DNA of 64,000 nucleotides from positions 3,417,501 through 3,481,500 of the forward strand of contig NZ_CP110921.1 in NCBI RefSeq assembly GCF_026247885.1, in the 5' to 3' direction. This document shows positions 38,567-46,705 of this stretch, piece by piece. The position numbers were made by a program, and so were the translations under genes. Each line of letters starts with the position of its first letter. Within the stretch, counting starts at the first letter, position 1. The notes below the pieces were generated by a model. The model made no database searches and was not told where the DNA came from. It saw only the letters and a program-made list of their open reading frames with translations. The stretch comes from Methylococcus mesophilus (GTDB lineage Bacteria; Pseudomonadota; Gammaproteobacteria; Methylococcales; Methylococcaceae).

Positions 38567-38725
38567 ATGAACGGTCGATCTCGGAGGTCTTTATTTCAGC
38601 GGCTGGAGCGCCGGCTGGTCGGGTTGGTCATGGCCATCATGGCCTATGGTCTCGAGAAATCCATCCTGCGTTCGATCCGCAGCGGCGGTGCCAAGAGCCC
38701 GTCCCGCAACGCATCAGAACTTTGA
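38567..38725 (+). CDS. Small predicted membrane protein (52 aa)
   Basis: A 52-residue frame that starts 6 bases after a strong ribosome site (GGGGGAGAAGGC precedes the ATG). The N-terminus is Arg-rich (NGRSRRSLFQRLERRL), followed by a short hydrophobic segment (LVGLVMAIMAYGLE) and a basic tail (KSILRSIRSGG). The pattern of one amphipathic or membrane helix with positive flanks fits a small inner-membrane protein. It is too short for most gene finders. I know no name; similar short proteins occur in other gammaproteobacteria (from memory). Confidence 0.55.
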   Translation: MNGRSRRSLFQRLERRLVGLVMAIMAYGLEKSILRSIRSGGAKSPSRNASEL

Positions 38726-38778
38726 ACCGGCCGGTTTGGCCAAACCGATCCTATGTATCCTGATCGCCCCCTCGGGAC

Positions 38779-40860
38779 TCAGTGCCGGCGCATCGCATCG
38801 GCGATCAAACCGAGGGTCAGCACAGCGCCGCTGACGCCAAAGCCCGCAGGGATCCATTCCGCGACCGCCGCCGAGCCGGCCGTGAGTCCGGCGGCAAGCA
38901 CGCTGGCGGCGGCCGTCAGCCCCAAGGCCACGCGGTGGCCGGTTTGGCGCACGGCGTCCTCGAGCGTGTTGGCGCGGAATTTCACCTCGAGCTTGGGTCC
39001 CGGCCGGGCGCCGACCAGCCGTTCCAGCGCGTCGATCACCCGTGTGGCCCGCACCTGCAGCTTCTGGGATTGGTAAAGCAGAGCCTTGGGATCGAGGCGG
39101 GACCGCATGCCCTTGAACATCGACCGCAGCAGGAAATGGCCGGCGATGTCGAAAGGATCAAGCGTGGGGTCCAGCCGCGCCGTGGCCATCTGGACCTGGG
39201 CCAGCGCCTTGCCGATCAGCGTCAGTGAAGCCGGCATGGGGACCTCGTAACGCAGCGCGATCTCACACATTTCCTGGAGAATCACGCCGATCTGCATGTC
39301 CGCCAGCGCCGCCGTCCGGTATTTCGCCATCAGCTCGCCGATTTCGGCCTGGAAGCGGGCAATGTCCAGATCGCTTCGGTCGGTGGCGCCGGCCAGCATC
39401 AGCGCGACTTCGCTGAGGAATACGGCATCACCCTGCCAGAACGCCATCAGCAGCAGCATGAGGTTTTCGCGGATCTCGGGGCCGACGTCGCCGACCATTC
39501 CGAAATCGAGGAAATAGATGCGCTCGTTCCACCACTTCAGATTGCCGGGGTGCGGGTCGGCGTGGAAGAAGCCGTCGACGAGAATCTGCTTGTAATAGCT
39601 TTCCAGCAGTTGCCGGGCGGCCTTCGACCGCTCGGGGCCTTCCGGCGCTTCCACCACCGGCACGCCCTGGACTTCTTCCATCACCAGGATGCGCGTGGTG
39701 GACAAGTCGTTATAGATCGCGGGGACGCTGAGACGGTCGTAGCCCATGAGGACCTCCCGCATCCGAGCGATATTCTCGGCCTCCTGCCGGAAGTCGAGTT
39801 CGCGGTGCAGCGATGAGGAGAGGTGCTTGAACACCGCTTCCATGTCGATGACTTTTTTCAGGGCCGGACGCTCTCCGACCTTTTCGGCGAACACCTCCAG
39901 CAGGGCGAGATCCTGTTCGATCTCTTCCCGGGCGTTGGGCCGCTGCGCCTTGACCACGATCCGGCTTCCCCCCACCAGCGTGGCGCGGTGAACCTGGGCG
40001 ATGGTGCCGGCGGCCAGCGGTTTCGGCTCGATCGACTCGAACACGTCCTCCCAGGGCACGCCGAGTTCCCGCTCGAAGACGCCGACGACTTCCCGCTCGG
40101 TCAGCGGCGGCACGTGGTCCTGCAGCTTCTCCAGTTCCTCGATGTACTCGCCGGGCAGCAGGTCGGGCCGAGTCGACAATATCTGGCCGAGCTTGGAAAA
40201 GGTGGGGCCGAGCTCTTCCAGCGCCGAACGCAGCCGTTTGGCCTGCCGCCGCCGGCCGGTCGATCCTTCCTCATCCGGACGTCCGAACAGCTCCTTCAAT
40301 CCGTGCTTTGCCATTACCGCCGCGATCTGGCCGCCCCGTGCCATCAGCCGAGGCTCGGTCGGCGCCGGCTCGCCGCCACGGACGAAGATCTGCGCGGGCT
40401 TGGAGGCCCGGTCGCTCGCCGGCATGGTATTCACGATCACCACGGTGCAGCGGGCGTTGTGGCTGATGCGGTTCGGGACGTTGCCCAGCAGGAACTCCTT
40501 CCGACCCGCCATGCCCAGGTTTCCGACGACCAGCACGTCGATTTTCTCCTGCTCGGCCGCGCGGACGATCGCCGCGGCGGGATCGGGGTCGATGAGGACC
40601 CGTCCGTGGCCGCGCGCACCGGCGAGCTGGCGGGCGTAGGCGGCGAGTTCCTCGCCCGCCAGAGCGGCCTGGGTTCGTTCGGCGGCGCCGTATTCCGTGG
40701 ACGCCGGATTCCTGGGCGAAATCACCTGCGCCACGACGAGCTCGGCGCCGTACCGTTCGGCGAACGATGCGGCCCATCGGACCGCCTGATCTGCCGTTTC
40801 GGACCTGTCGGTCCCGACCATGACGCGCTGGGTTTCGGTCTGTTCCGCTGGGCTTTTCAT
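38779..40860 (-). CDS. Universal stress protein / UbiB-ABC1 kinase-like fusion
   Basis: 693 residues. Residues 10-145 are a universal stress protein domain (VMVGTDRSETADQAVRW, and the ATP motif G-x2-G-x9-G in VVGNLGMAGRKEFLLGNV). Residues about 205-560 are a UbiB/ABC1/COQ8 atypical kinase: KLGQILSTRPDLLP (KxGQ), AAGTIAQVHRA (Ala-rich loop), VKAQRP (Lys), FFHADPHPGNLKW and YFLDFGMVG. Two C-terminal membrane helices follow (VALGLTAAASVLAAGL and FGVSGAVLTLGLI). UbiB proteins support ubiquinone synthesis or membrane lipid handling. The fusion with a stress-protein domain is uncommon. It is a single gene near the cyclase cluster. Confidence 0.88.
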   Translation of the reverse strand: MKSPAEQTETQRVMVGTDRSETADQAVRWAASFAERYGAELVVAQVISPRNPASTEYGAAERTQAALAGEELAAYARQLAGARGHGRVLIDPDPAAAIVRAAEQEKIDVLVVGNLGMAGRKEFLLGNVPNRISHNARCTVVIVNTMPASDRASKPAQIFVRGGEPAPTEPRLMARGGQIAAVMAKHGLKELFGRPDEEGSTGRRRQAKRLRSALEELGPTFSKLGQILSTRPDLLPGEYIEELEKLQDHVPPLTEREVVGVFERELGVPWEDVFESIEPKPLAAGTIAQVHRATLVGGSRIVVKAQRPNAREEIEQDLALLEVFAEKVGERPALKKVIDMEAVFKHLSSSLHRELDFRQEAENIARMREVLMGYDRLSVPAIYNDLSTTRILVMEEVQGVPVVEAPEGPERSKAARQLLESYYKQILVDGFFHADPHPGNLKWWNERIYFLDFGMVGDVGPEIRENLMLLLMAFWQGDAVFLSEVALMLAGATDRSDLDIARFQAEIGELMAKYRTAALADMQIGVILQEMCEIALRYEVPMPASLTLIGKALAQVQMATARLDPTLDPFDIAGHFLLRSMFKGMRSRLDPKALLYQSQKLQVRATRVIDALERLVGARPGPKLEVKFRANTLEDAVRQTGHRVALGLTAAASVLAAGLTAGSAAVAEWIPAGFGVSGAVLTLGLIADAMRRH

Positions 40861-40964
40861 CTGCTCTTCTCGGCTGCTCTGGGTGGATGTGTTCGCGGCA
40901 TTCTTTTGCTTGAGATCCTCCGGTTCCGGAGGCCGGACGGTTACACCGACGCCGTCGATTCGCT

Positions 40965-42284
40965 TCAGTTTTCAGCGGCTTCGATCATCGTTTCCGCGAT
41001 CATGCCGTATACGGTTCTCCAGGCATGCTGGACTTCCGGCGTGAATTCCTCGGCGAGGAATTCTTCCAGGGTTCTGATCAGCACGCGGGACACCTTGTCG
41101 TAATCGATACGGCTGACGCCGTATTCCTGGTGGCGCTTTCCGAGCGCGCGCAGGCCGCCGACGATCTCTGGCATTCGGTTCAACCCTTTCACGGCGGAAC
41201 TCAGGATCGACATGAGCATTTTGCTCTGTGCCGTGAGGTCGCTGCGGAACAGCGGCCGCAGTTCCGGGTAAGTATCGAAGAGGTTGGCGTAGAAGCGTTC
41301 GCCGAATGCGGCGGCGCGCGGCACGAGGTTGTCGAAGGACGACTGCACCAGGAAGATCGTGTCGGGAACGGTGAAACCCCGGCAGGGGTAGAGCTGCATG
41401 GGCGCGGTTTTGCCTTTGAGTGGAACCGCGAACGGCGGATCGAGTTGGAGCGCTCCGGGGAGCTGGCTGACTACGCTGTCGCTGAGCAGGATCGGGGTCG
41501 CGAACTCTTTGGTCATGCTCTCGATCCGGCTCGCCGTGTTGACCGTATCGCCGATCACGGTGATCTGCCGCTTGCCGGGGTGGCCGATGCGGCCCAGGAT
41601 GGCGGTTCCGAAATGGATGCCGATGCCGATATGCAAGGGAACATGGAATTGCTGTTCGAGCGTCGGGGCAAGCCGGCGTGCGGCCTCCAGCATTCCGAGC
41701 GCTGCGCGGACCGCATTCCGGCAGGCGGTTTCCGGGGATTCGTCGCGGGTGCCGAACGCCGCCAGGATGCCGTCCCCGATGTACTTGTCGATGAAGCCGT
41801 TGTTGTTGAGCACCGGCTCGGCCGCCGCGGTGAAATAGCGGTTCAGCATGTGCACGATGTCGTAGGGCAGGTTTTGTTCGCTGTGGGTCGTAAAGTCCCG
41901 AATGTCGGAGAAAAGCACGGCCAAATCGAGCTCCTTCCCTTCGCCGGCGCTTCCCCCGTGAAGTTCTTCCAGGTCGAGCACGATGATGTCCTGGGAGTTG
42001 TCGAGCAGCCGGCGAACGACCACGTCCCCGTGCACATGGGTCTGACAGGCCAGCCGGGTGAATTCGTCCCAGCCGCGTTCGGACGCCACTTTCTCTTCCA
42101 GAGGGCTTCGCGGTGAGACATGGGAAAGTCCGTCGAGAATTTGGATGCGGCAGGTGGTGCAGCGCGCCTGGCCGCCGCACTGGTGAAGATGGGGAATCCT
42201 GTGATGGATCGAAACATCGAGCAAGGTCTGTCCTTCCGGGATGTCCTCGAAAGTGATTTCATGAAAATACGTGACCTTAGGCAT
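40965..42284 (-). CDS. Ferredoxin-adenylate/guanylate cyclase-globin fusion
   Basis: 439 residues in three parts. Residues 1-95 are a [2Fe-2S] ferredoxin domain with Cys36, Cys42, Cys45 and Cys80 (QCGGQARCTTCRI). Residues 118-300 are a class III cyclase with both metal Asp residues (VLFSDIRDF, Asp127; DKYIGDGILAAFG, Asp171) and the transition-state Asn/Arg region DTVNTASRIE. Residues 310-439 are a globin-like domain with a candidate proximal His385 in LGKRHQEYGV. I infer nucleotide cyclase activity controlled by redox state and by a heme ligand (oxygen or NO). The next gene upstream, 53 bases away, also ends in a cyclase. Confidence 0.88.
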   Translation of the reverse strand: MPKVTYFHEITFEDIPEGQTLLDVSIHHRIPHLHQCGGQARCTTCRIQILDGLSHVSPRSPLEEKVASERGWDEFTRLACQTHVHGDVVVRRLLDNSQDIIVLDLEELHGGSAGEGKELDLAVLFSDIRDFTTHSEQNLPYDIVHMLNRYFTAAAEPVLNNNGFIDKYIGDGILAAFGTRDESPETACRNAVRAALGMLEAARRLAPTLEQQFHVPLHIGIGIHFGTAILGRIGHPGKRQITVIGDTVNTASRIESMTKEFATPILLSDSVVSQLPGALQLDPPFAVPLKGKTAPMQLYPCRGFTVPDTIFLVQSSFDNLVPRAAAFGERFYANLFDTYPELRPLFRSDLTAQSKMLMSILSSAVKGLNRMPEIVGGLRALGKRHQEYGVSRIDYDKVSRVLIRTLEEFLAEEFTPEVQHAWRTVYGMIAETMIEAAEN

Positions 42285-42337
42285 ACGGGTTCACTCGTCT
42301 TTGGGGCATCGGCCGATAGGCTGAAAGAAGGCGTTCT

Positions 42338-43921
42338 TCATGCTGAGCCAAGGAGATAAGCCTTCATCGGGCCTTTACCCCGGATGTCGATGGTGCCGCG
42401 TTCTTCGAACTCGAAACGGCCGCGGAGCAGTCCGTAGGTGCTGGCGGCGACCTGCGTACGGCCGGGCAGGCCGTGCGACTCCATGCGGCTCGCCGTGTTG
42501 ACCGTATCGCCCCAGAGGTCGTAGATGAACTTCTTCTGCCCGATCGTGCCGGCGATGACGGGGCCGGTGCAGATGCCGATCCGCATTTTCAGCTCTGCCG
42601 GGCACTGGGCGCTGATCCGGTCGATGGTCCGGTGCATGTCCTGCGCCATGCGGGCGGCGGCGGCCGCGTGGTCCTGGTGCGGGAACGGCAGCCCGGCCGC
42701 GGCCATGTAGGCGTCGCCGATGGTCTTGATCTTCTCCAGCCCGTGCCGGTCCGCCAGTTCGTCGAAGGCGGAAAAAATCCGGTCGAGGAGACGCACCAGC
42801 TGGGTGGGCGGCATCGCCGTGGACAAGGCGGTGAAACCCGCCAGGTCCGCGAACATCACCGTGACCTCGTCGAAGGTGTTCACGATATGGCCTTCGCCCT
42901 TTTTCAGGCGGTCGGCGATGGGCTGAGGGAGGATGTTCAGCAGCAGCCGGTCGGAACGCGCCCGTTCCCCGTCGATCTGCTTCAGGTAGACCTGCTCGAG
43001 GTCGCGCAGCCGCTTTTTCTCCAGCACGGCGCCGATGCGCGCGCGCAGGACGATCGGATTGAAGGGCTTGGCGAGGTAGTCTTCCGCACCGAGCTCGATG
43101 CAATGGGCGATGCCCTCCACCTGGTCCAGCGCCGAGATCATGATGACCGGCACGTGGCTCAGGGCCTCGTCGGATTTGATGCGGACCAGGACTTCGTCGC
43201 CGTTGAGTTCGGGCATGAGCATGTCCAGCAGCACCAGGTCCGGCAGGGTGTCGCGGACCAGTGCCAGCGCTTCCAGGCCGTCCCCGCACGTCGTGATGCG
43301 GTAGCCCAGCTTTTCCAGCCTTCTGCGCAGCAGGTCGCGATTGGGTTCGTCGTCGTCCGCCAGCAACAGATGACCGGTGCAAAGGTTACGGAAGGGGGCT
43401 TCGGTGGGAGGGATGCTGACCCAGTGTTCCCGCAGGCGCGGGGAATTCGCGGCCGGAGGCGGTGGGTTCGAGGGTGGTTCGGGAGGCGGATTCGAGCGCT
43501 TGCCGAAATGTTCCTCCATCATCTCCAGCCAGGTGCGGGCGGCGGAAACGATCCTGGCGAGGTCGGGTTTGAGCTCCGGCTGGCCCAGCTCGTCGCACTG
43601 TTCGGTCAGCAGTTCGCCATAGCCGATGATGTGATTGACCGGAGTGCGAAGCTCGTGGCTGAGGGCGTGGAGATCGGGTTCCGCGTTGGGCGTGCAGTCC
43701 TCGCCCAGATGCCGGTTGATCAGCGCCAGCAGGATGTAGCCGCTGCTGTGGATCTTTTCCAGGTCCGTGACGAAAGCCGCGGGCAGGCTGTCGGCGGTTT
43801 CCTCCCGGAGGATTTCGGCATAGCCGATGATATGGTTGATGGGTGTCCGCAGGCCATGGCGGATTTTCGCCAGGCCCAGTTTCCCCCGGTTGTCGGGAGA
43901 CGCCGCCGTCGTGCCGGTCAT
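42338..43921 (-). CDS. Two-H-box / receiver / adenylate cyclase protein
   Basis: 527 residues. Two histidine-kinase H-box segments in tandem (RHGLRTPINHIIGYAEIL, His22; SHELRTPVNHIIGYGELL, His89) are followed by a Pro-rich linker (about 144-160), a receiver domain (184-300, phospho-Asp233 in DLVLLDMLMPELNG) and a class III cyclase (about 345-527; VMFADLAGFTALS and KTIGDAYMAAAGLP). No HATPase domain is present, so the H-boxes could receive phosphate only from another kinase, perhaps the divergent hybrid kinase. The nucleotide (cAMP or cGMP) is not settled. It is divergent from that kinase across a 290-base gap. Confidence 0.88.
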   Translation of the reverse strand: MTGTTAASPDNRGKLGLAKIRHGLRTPINHIIGYAEILREETADSLPAAFVTDLEKIHSSGYILLALINRHLGEDCTPNAEPDLHALSHELRTPVNHIIGYGELLTEQCDELGQPELKPDLARIVSAARTWLEMMEEHFGKRSNPPPEPPSNPPPPAANSPRLREHWVSIPPTEAPFRNLCTGHLLLADDDEPNRDLLRRRLEKLGYRITTCGDGLEALALVRDTLPDLVLLDMLMPELNGDEVLVRIKSDEALSHVPVIMISALDQVEGIAHCIELGAEDYLAKPFNPIVLRARIGAVLEKKRLRDLEQVYLKQIDGERARSDRLLLNILPQPIADRLKKGEGHIVNTFDEVTVMFADLAGFTALSTAMPPTQLVRLLDRIFSAFDELADRHGLEKIKTIGDAYMAAAGLPFPHQDHAAAAARMAQDMHRTIDRISAQCPAELKMRIGICTGPVIAGTIGQKKFIYDLWGDTVNTASRMESHGLPGRTQVAASTYGLLRGRFEFEERGTIDIRGKGPMKAYLLGSA

Positions 43922-44211
43922 GGCGCTGGCGGCCGATGAATCGGCGTCGAGTCCGTGGGGTCCATGGTGCCTCGCAAAGACTTTAAGGGTCGGCTTCGAA
44001 AATCCATGCCCGGTAAGGCTTCGAAGGGGTTTCGAGCGACCTCATTGCCGTCCGGCGCAGGTCGGATATCCCTGCCGACCCTGCCAGGCTGGTCTCTGGA
44101 AGGCGCCTTGACATTCCACCGATTTCCGTAAACGCTGTCAACGGGGGCGAGCTGCCGGGCCCTGTGCGCCGTGCTCCCAGACGCCGGTCAACGCCCATCG
44201 GAGAGCCGATC

Positions 44212-46308
44212 ATGTCAAGTCGAGAGATTTCCCCGGCGAGTCCGCCCAATCCGGAGAGTATCGAGCAGGTCTCGCAGCTGCGCTGGTTCTCCTACGGGCT
44301 CGTGCTCGTGGCGATAGCCGCGATGGTGTTGTTCTCCTGGCCGAAGCTGGCGGCGAACCTGTTCGCGACCGGCGTCAGCGGCCAGTCCTTCATGCCGCAC
44401 GGCATGTGCTACCTCTGGGTGCCTCAACTGTGGTGGCTGCACCTGAGCACCGATCTCCTGATCGGGCTTTCCTACGTCTGCATCTCGGCGACCCTGGTAT
44501 ATCTCATCCATCGGGCCCGCCGCGACATACCGTTTTCCTGGGTATTCCTGGCCTTCGGGCTGTTCATCATCGCCTGCGCGGTCACCCATTTCATGGGGGC
44601 ATGGACGATCTGGAACGCGAGCTACTGGCTGTCCGGATACACCAAGCTCCTGACCGCCGTGGTTTCGGTCGCCACCGCGCTGGTGCTGCCCTTGCAGGTT
44701 CCCAAGGTCCTGAGCCTGGTCGAGGCCGTGAAGCTGTCGGAACAGAGGAAGTCGCAACTGGAAGCCGCCCACATCGAACTGGCGGAAGCGCGCGACGCCG
44801 CCCTCGAAGCGACGCGGCTGAAATCCGAGTTCCTCGCCAACATGTCGCATGAGCTGCGCACGCCGCTCAACGCCATCATCGGCTACAGCGAGATCCTGGC
44901 GGAAGATGCCGAGGACGCGGGGCGCGAAGAGGAACTGGCCGACCTGAACAAGATCCGCGCTTCCGGCAAGCATCTGCTGGCCCTGATCAACGACGTGCTG
45001 GACCTTTCGAAGATCGAGGCGGGCAAAATGGAGGTCTACCTGGAGACCTTCGAGGTGGTTCCCATGCTCGACGACGTCGTGGCGACCATTGCGCCGGTGG
45101 TCGCCAAGAACAACAACCGCCTCGAGGTCCAGTACGCCGAAGGCACGGGTTCGATCCGGGCCGACCTGACCAAGGTACGGCAGGCGCTGTTCAACCTGCT
45201 GAGCAATGCCTCCAAGTTCACCCGCGACGGCGTCATCACCCTGGCCGTCGACAGGGAAAGCGTCGATGGAAGGGATTGGCTGCATTTCGCCGTCCGCGAC
45301 ACCGGGATCGGCATCACACCGGAACAGATGAGCCGTTTGTTCCAGGCGTTTTCGCAGGCCGATGCGTCGACCACACGGAATTTCGGCGGCACCGGCCTGG
45401 GGCTGGTCCTGAGCCGCCGTTTCTGCCAGATGATGGGCGGGGACATCACCGTCGAGAGCGAAGCGGGGGTCGGCTCGACCTTCACGATTCACCTGCCCGT
45501 CGATGGCGGCGTGCCGGAAAAGGCGCAGGCCGCCGAGCCCGGATCGGCTTGGTCCAAGGGGATTCCCACCGTGCTGGTGATCGACGACGATCCGGCGGCG
45601 CGCGATCTGATGCGGCGCTTTCTGGATCAGCAGGGCCTGCGCATGGAGGAGGCGGACAGCGGCCAGGAAGGGCTGAAACTCGCCAGGGAACTGAGGCCGG
45701 GCGCGATCATTCTCGACGTCATGATGCCGGGAATGGACGGCTGGGCGGTATTGACGGCGCTGAAGGCCGATCCGGAACTGGCGCCGATTCCGGTCATCAT
45801 GGCCACTATTCTGGACGAGAGGAATCTGGGGTTCGCCCTCGGCGCCACCGATTTTCTGACCAAGCCGATCGACAGGGACTACCTGGCCAAGGTGCTGCAG
45901 AAGTACCGCTGCGCCCATCCGCCTTGTCCCGTGTTGCTGGTGGAAGACCACGCCGACCTCAGGGCACTGATGCGCCGCATGCTGGAGCACGAGGGCTGGG
46001 TGGTCGAAGAGGCCGAAAACGGGCGGGTGGCGCTCGAACGGGTGGCGGAAAACCGCCCCGAATTGATCGTCCTCGACCTGATGATGCCGGAAATGGACGG
46101 CTTCAGTTTCCTGGAGGAATTGCGCCAGCAGGAAGCCTGGCGTTCGATACCCGTGATCGTCGTCACCGCCAAGGATCTCACCGCCGAAGATCGCCAGCGC
46201 CTGAACGGCTACGTAGAATACGTGGTCAACAAGGGGACGCGGGGAAGGGAGGAACTGCTGCAGGAACTCGGCGACCGGATCAGCGCATGCCTCGGGACAA
46301 CAGCCTAG
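44212..46308 (+). CDS. Hybrid histidine kinase with ethylene-receptor-like sensor
   Basis: 698 residues. The N-terminal membrane part (about 25-165) resembles the ethylene-binding domain of ETR1: Asp81 and Tyr88 (STDLLIGLSYV, D-x6-Y), and Ile119, Cys122 and His126 (FIIACAVTHFMGAW, I-x2-C-x3-H) match the five copper/ethylene residues. After a coiled linker come the phospho-acceptor helix (MSHELRTPLNAIIGYSEIL, His213), the ATPase domain (to about 435) and two receivers (ILDVMMPGMDGW and VLDLMMPEMDGF). The ATG has GGAGAG six bases upstream; a GTG 16 codons earlier is a weaker start. It is probably co-transcribed with the receiver gene 11 bases on. Confidence 0.9.
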   Translation: MSSREISPASPPNPESIEQVSQLRWFSYGLVLVAIAAMVLFSWPKLAANLFATGVSGQSFMPHGMCYLWVPQLWWLHLSTDLLIGLSYVCISATLVYLIHRARRDIPFSWVFLAFGLFIIACAVTHFMGAWTIWNASYWLSGYTKLLTAVVSVATALVLPLQVPKVLSLVEAVKLSEQRKSQLEAAHIELAEARDAALEATRLKSEFLANMSHELRTPLNAIIGYSEILAEDAEDAGREEELADLNKIRASGKHLLALINDVLDLSKIEAGKMEVYLETFEVVPMLDDVVATIAPVVAKNNNRLEVQYAEGTGSIRADLTKVRQALFNLLSNASKFTRDGVITLAVDRESVDGRDWLHFAVRDTGIGITPEQMSRLFQAFSQADASTTRNFGGTGLGLVLSRRFCQMMGGDITVESEAGVGSTFTIHLPVDGGVPEKAQAAEPGSAWSKGIPTVLVIDDDPAARDLMRRFLDQQGLRMEEADSGQEGLKLARELRPGAIILDVMMPGMDGWAVLTALKADPELAPIPVIMATILDERNLGFALGATDFLTKPIDRDYLAKVLQKYRCAHPPCPVLLVEDHADLRALMRRMLEHEGWVVEEAENGRVALERVAENRPELIVLDLMMPEMDGFSFLEELRQQEAWRSIPVIVVTAKDLTAEDRQRLNGYVEYVVNKGTRGREELLQELGDRISACLGTTA

Positions 46309-46319
46309 GAGAATCGGCC

Positions 46320-46691
46320 ATGGCGAAGATATTGCTGGTGGAAGACAACGAAATGAACCGGGACATGCTCAGCCGGCGTCTGCTGCGGCGCGGCTACGAG
46401 CTGGTCATCGCGGTCGATGGTGCGGAAGGGGTGGCGGTGGCCCAGGCCGAACTGCCGGACGTCGTGCTGATGGACATGAGCCTGCCGGTGATGGACGGCT
46501 GGGAGGCGACCCGGAAACTGAAGGCCGAAGACGCGACCCGCGGTATTCCGGTCATCGCGCTGACGGCCCACGCGATGTCCGGCGACCGCGACAAGGCCAT
46601 CGAAGCCGGCTGCGACGACTACGACACCAAGCCGGTCGAATTCGACCGCCTGCTGGCCAAGATCGAAGCCCTGCTCGCTCCGCGGGGCTGA
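46320..46691 (+). CDS. Single-domain response regulator
   Basis: 123 residues, one receiver domain only (KILLVEDNEMNRDML, acidic pocket; phospho-Asp in VVLMDMSLPVMDGW near residue 52; conserved Thr in ALTAHAM and Lys in DTKPVEF). There is no output domain, as in DivK or CheY, so it probably acts by protein contact or as a phosphate relay. It follows the hybrid kinase by 11 bases with AGGAGA upstream, and is its likely partner. Confidence 0.92.
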   Translation: MAKILLVEDNEMNRDMLSRRLLRRGYELVIAVDGAEGVAVAQAELPDVVLMDMSLPVMDGWEATRKLKAEDATRGIPVIALTAHAMSGDRDKAIEAGCDDYDTKPVEFDRLLAKIEALLAPRG

Positions 46692-46705
46692 CTGGCAGCC
46701 GGATT

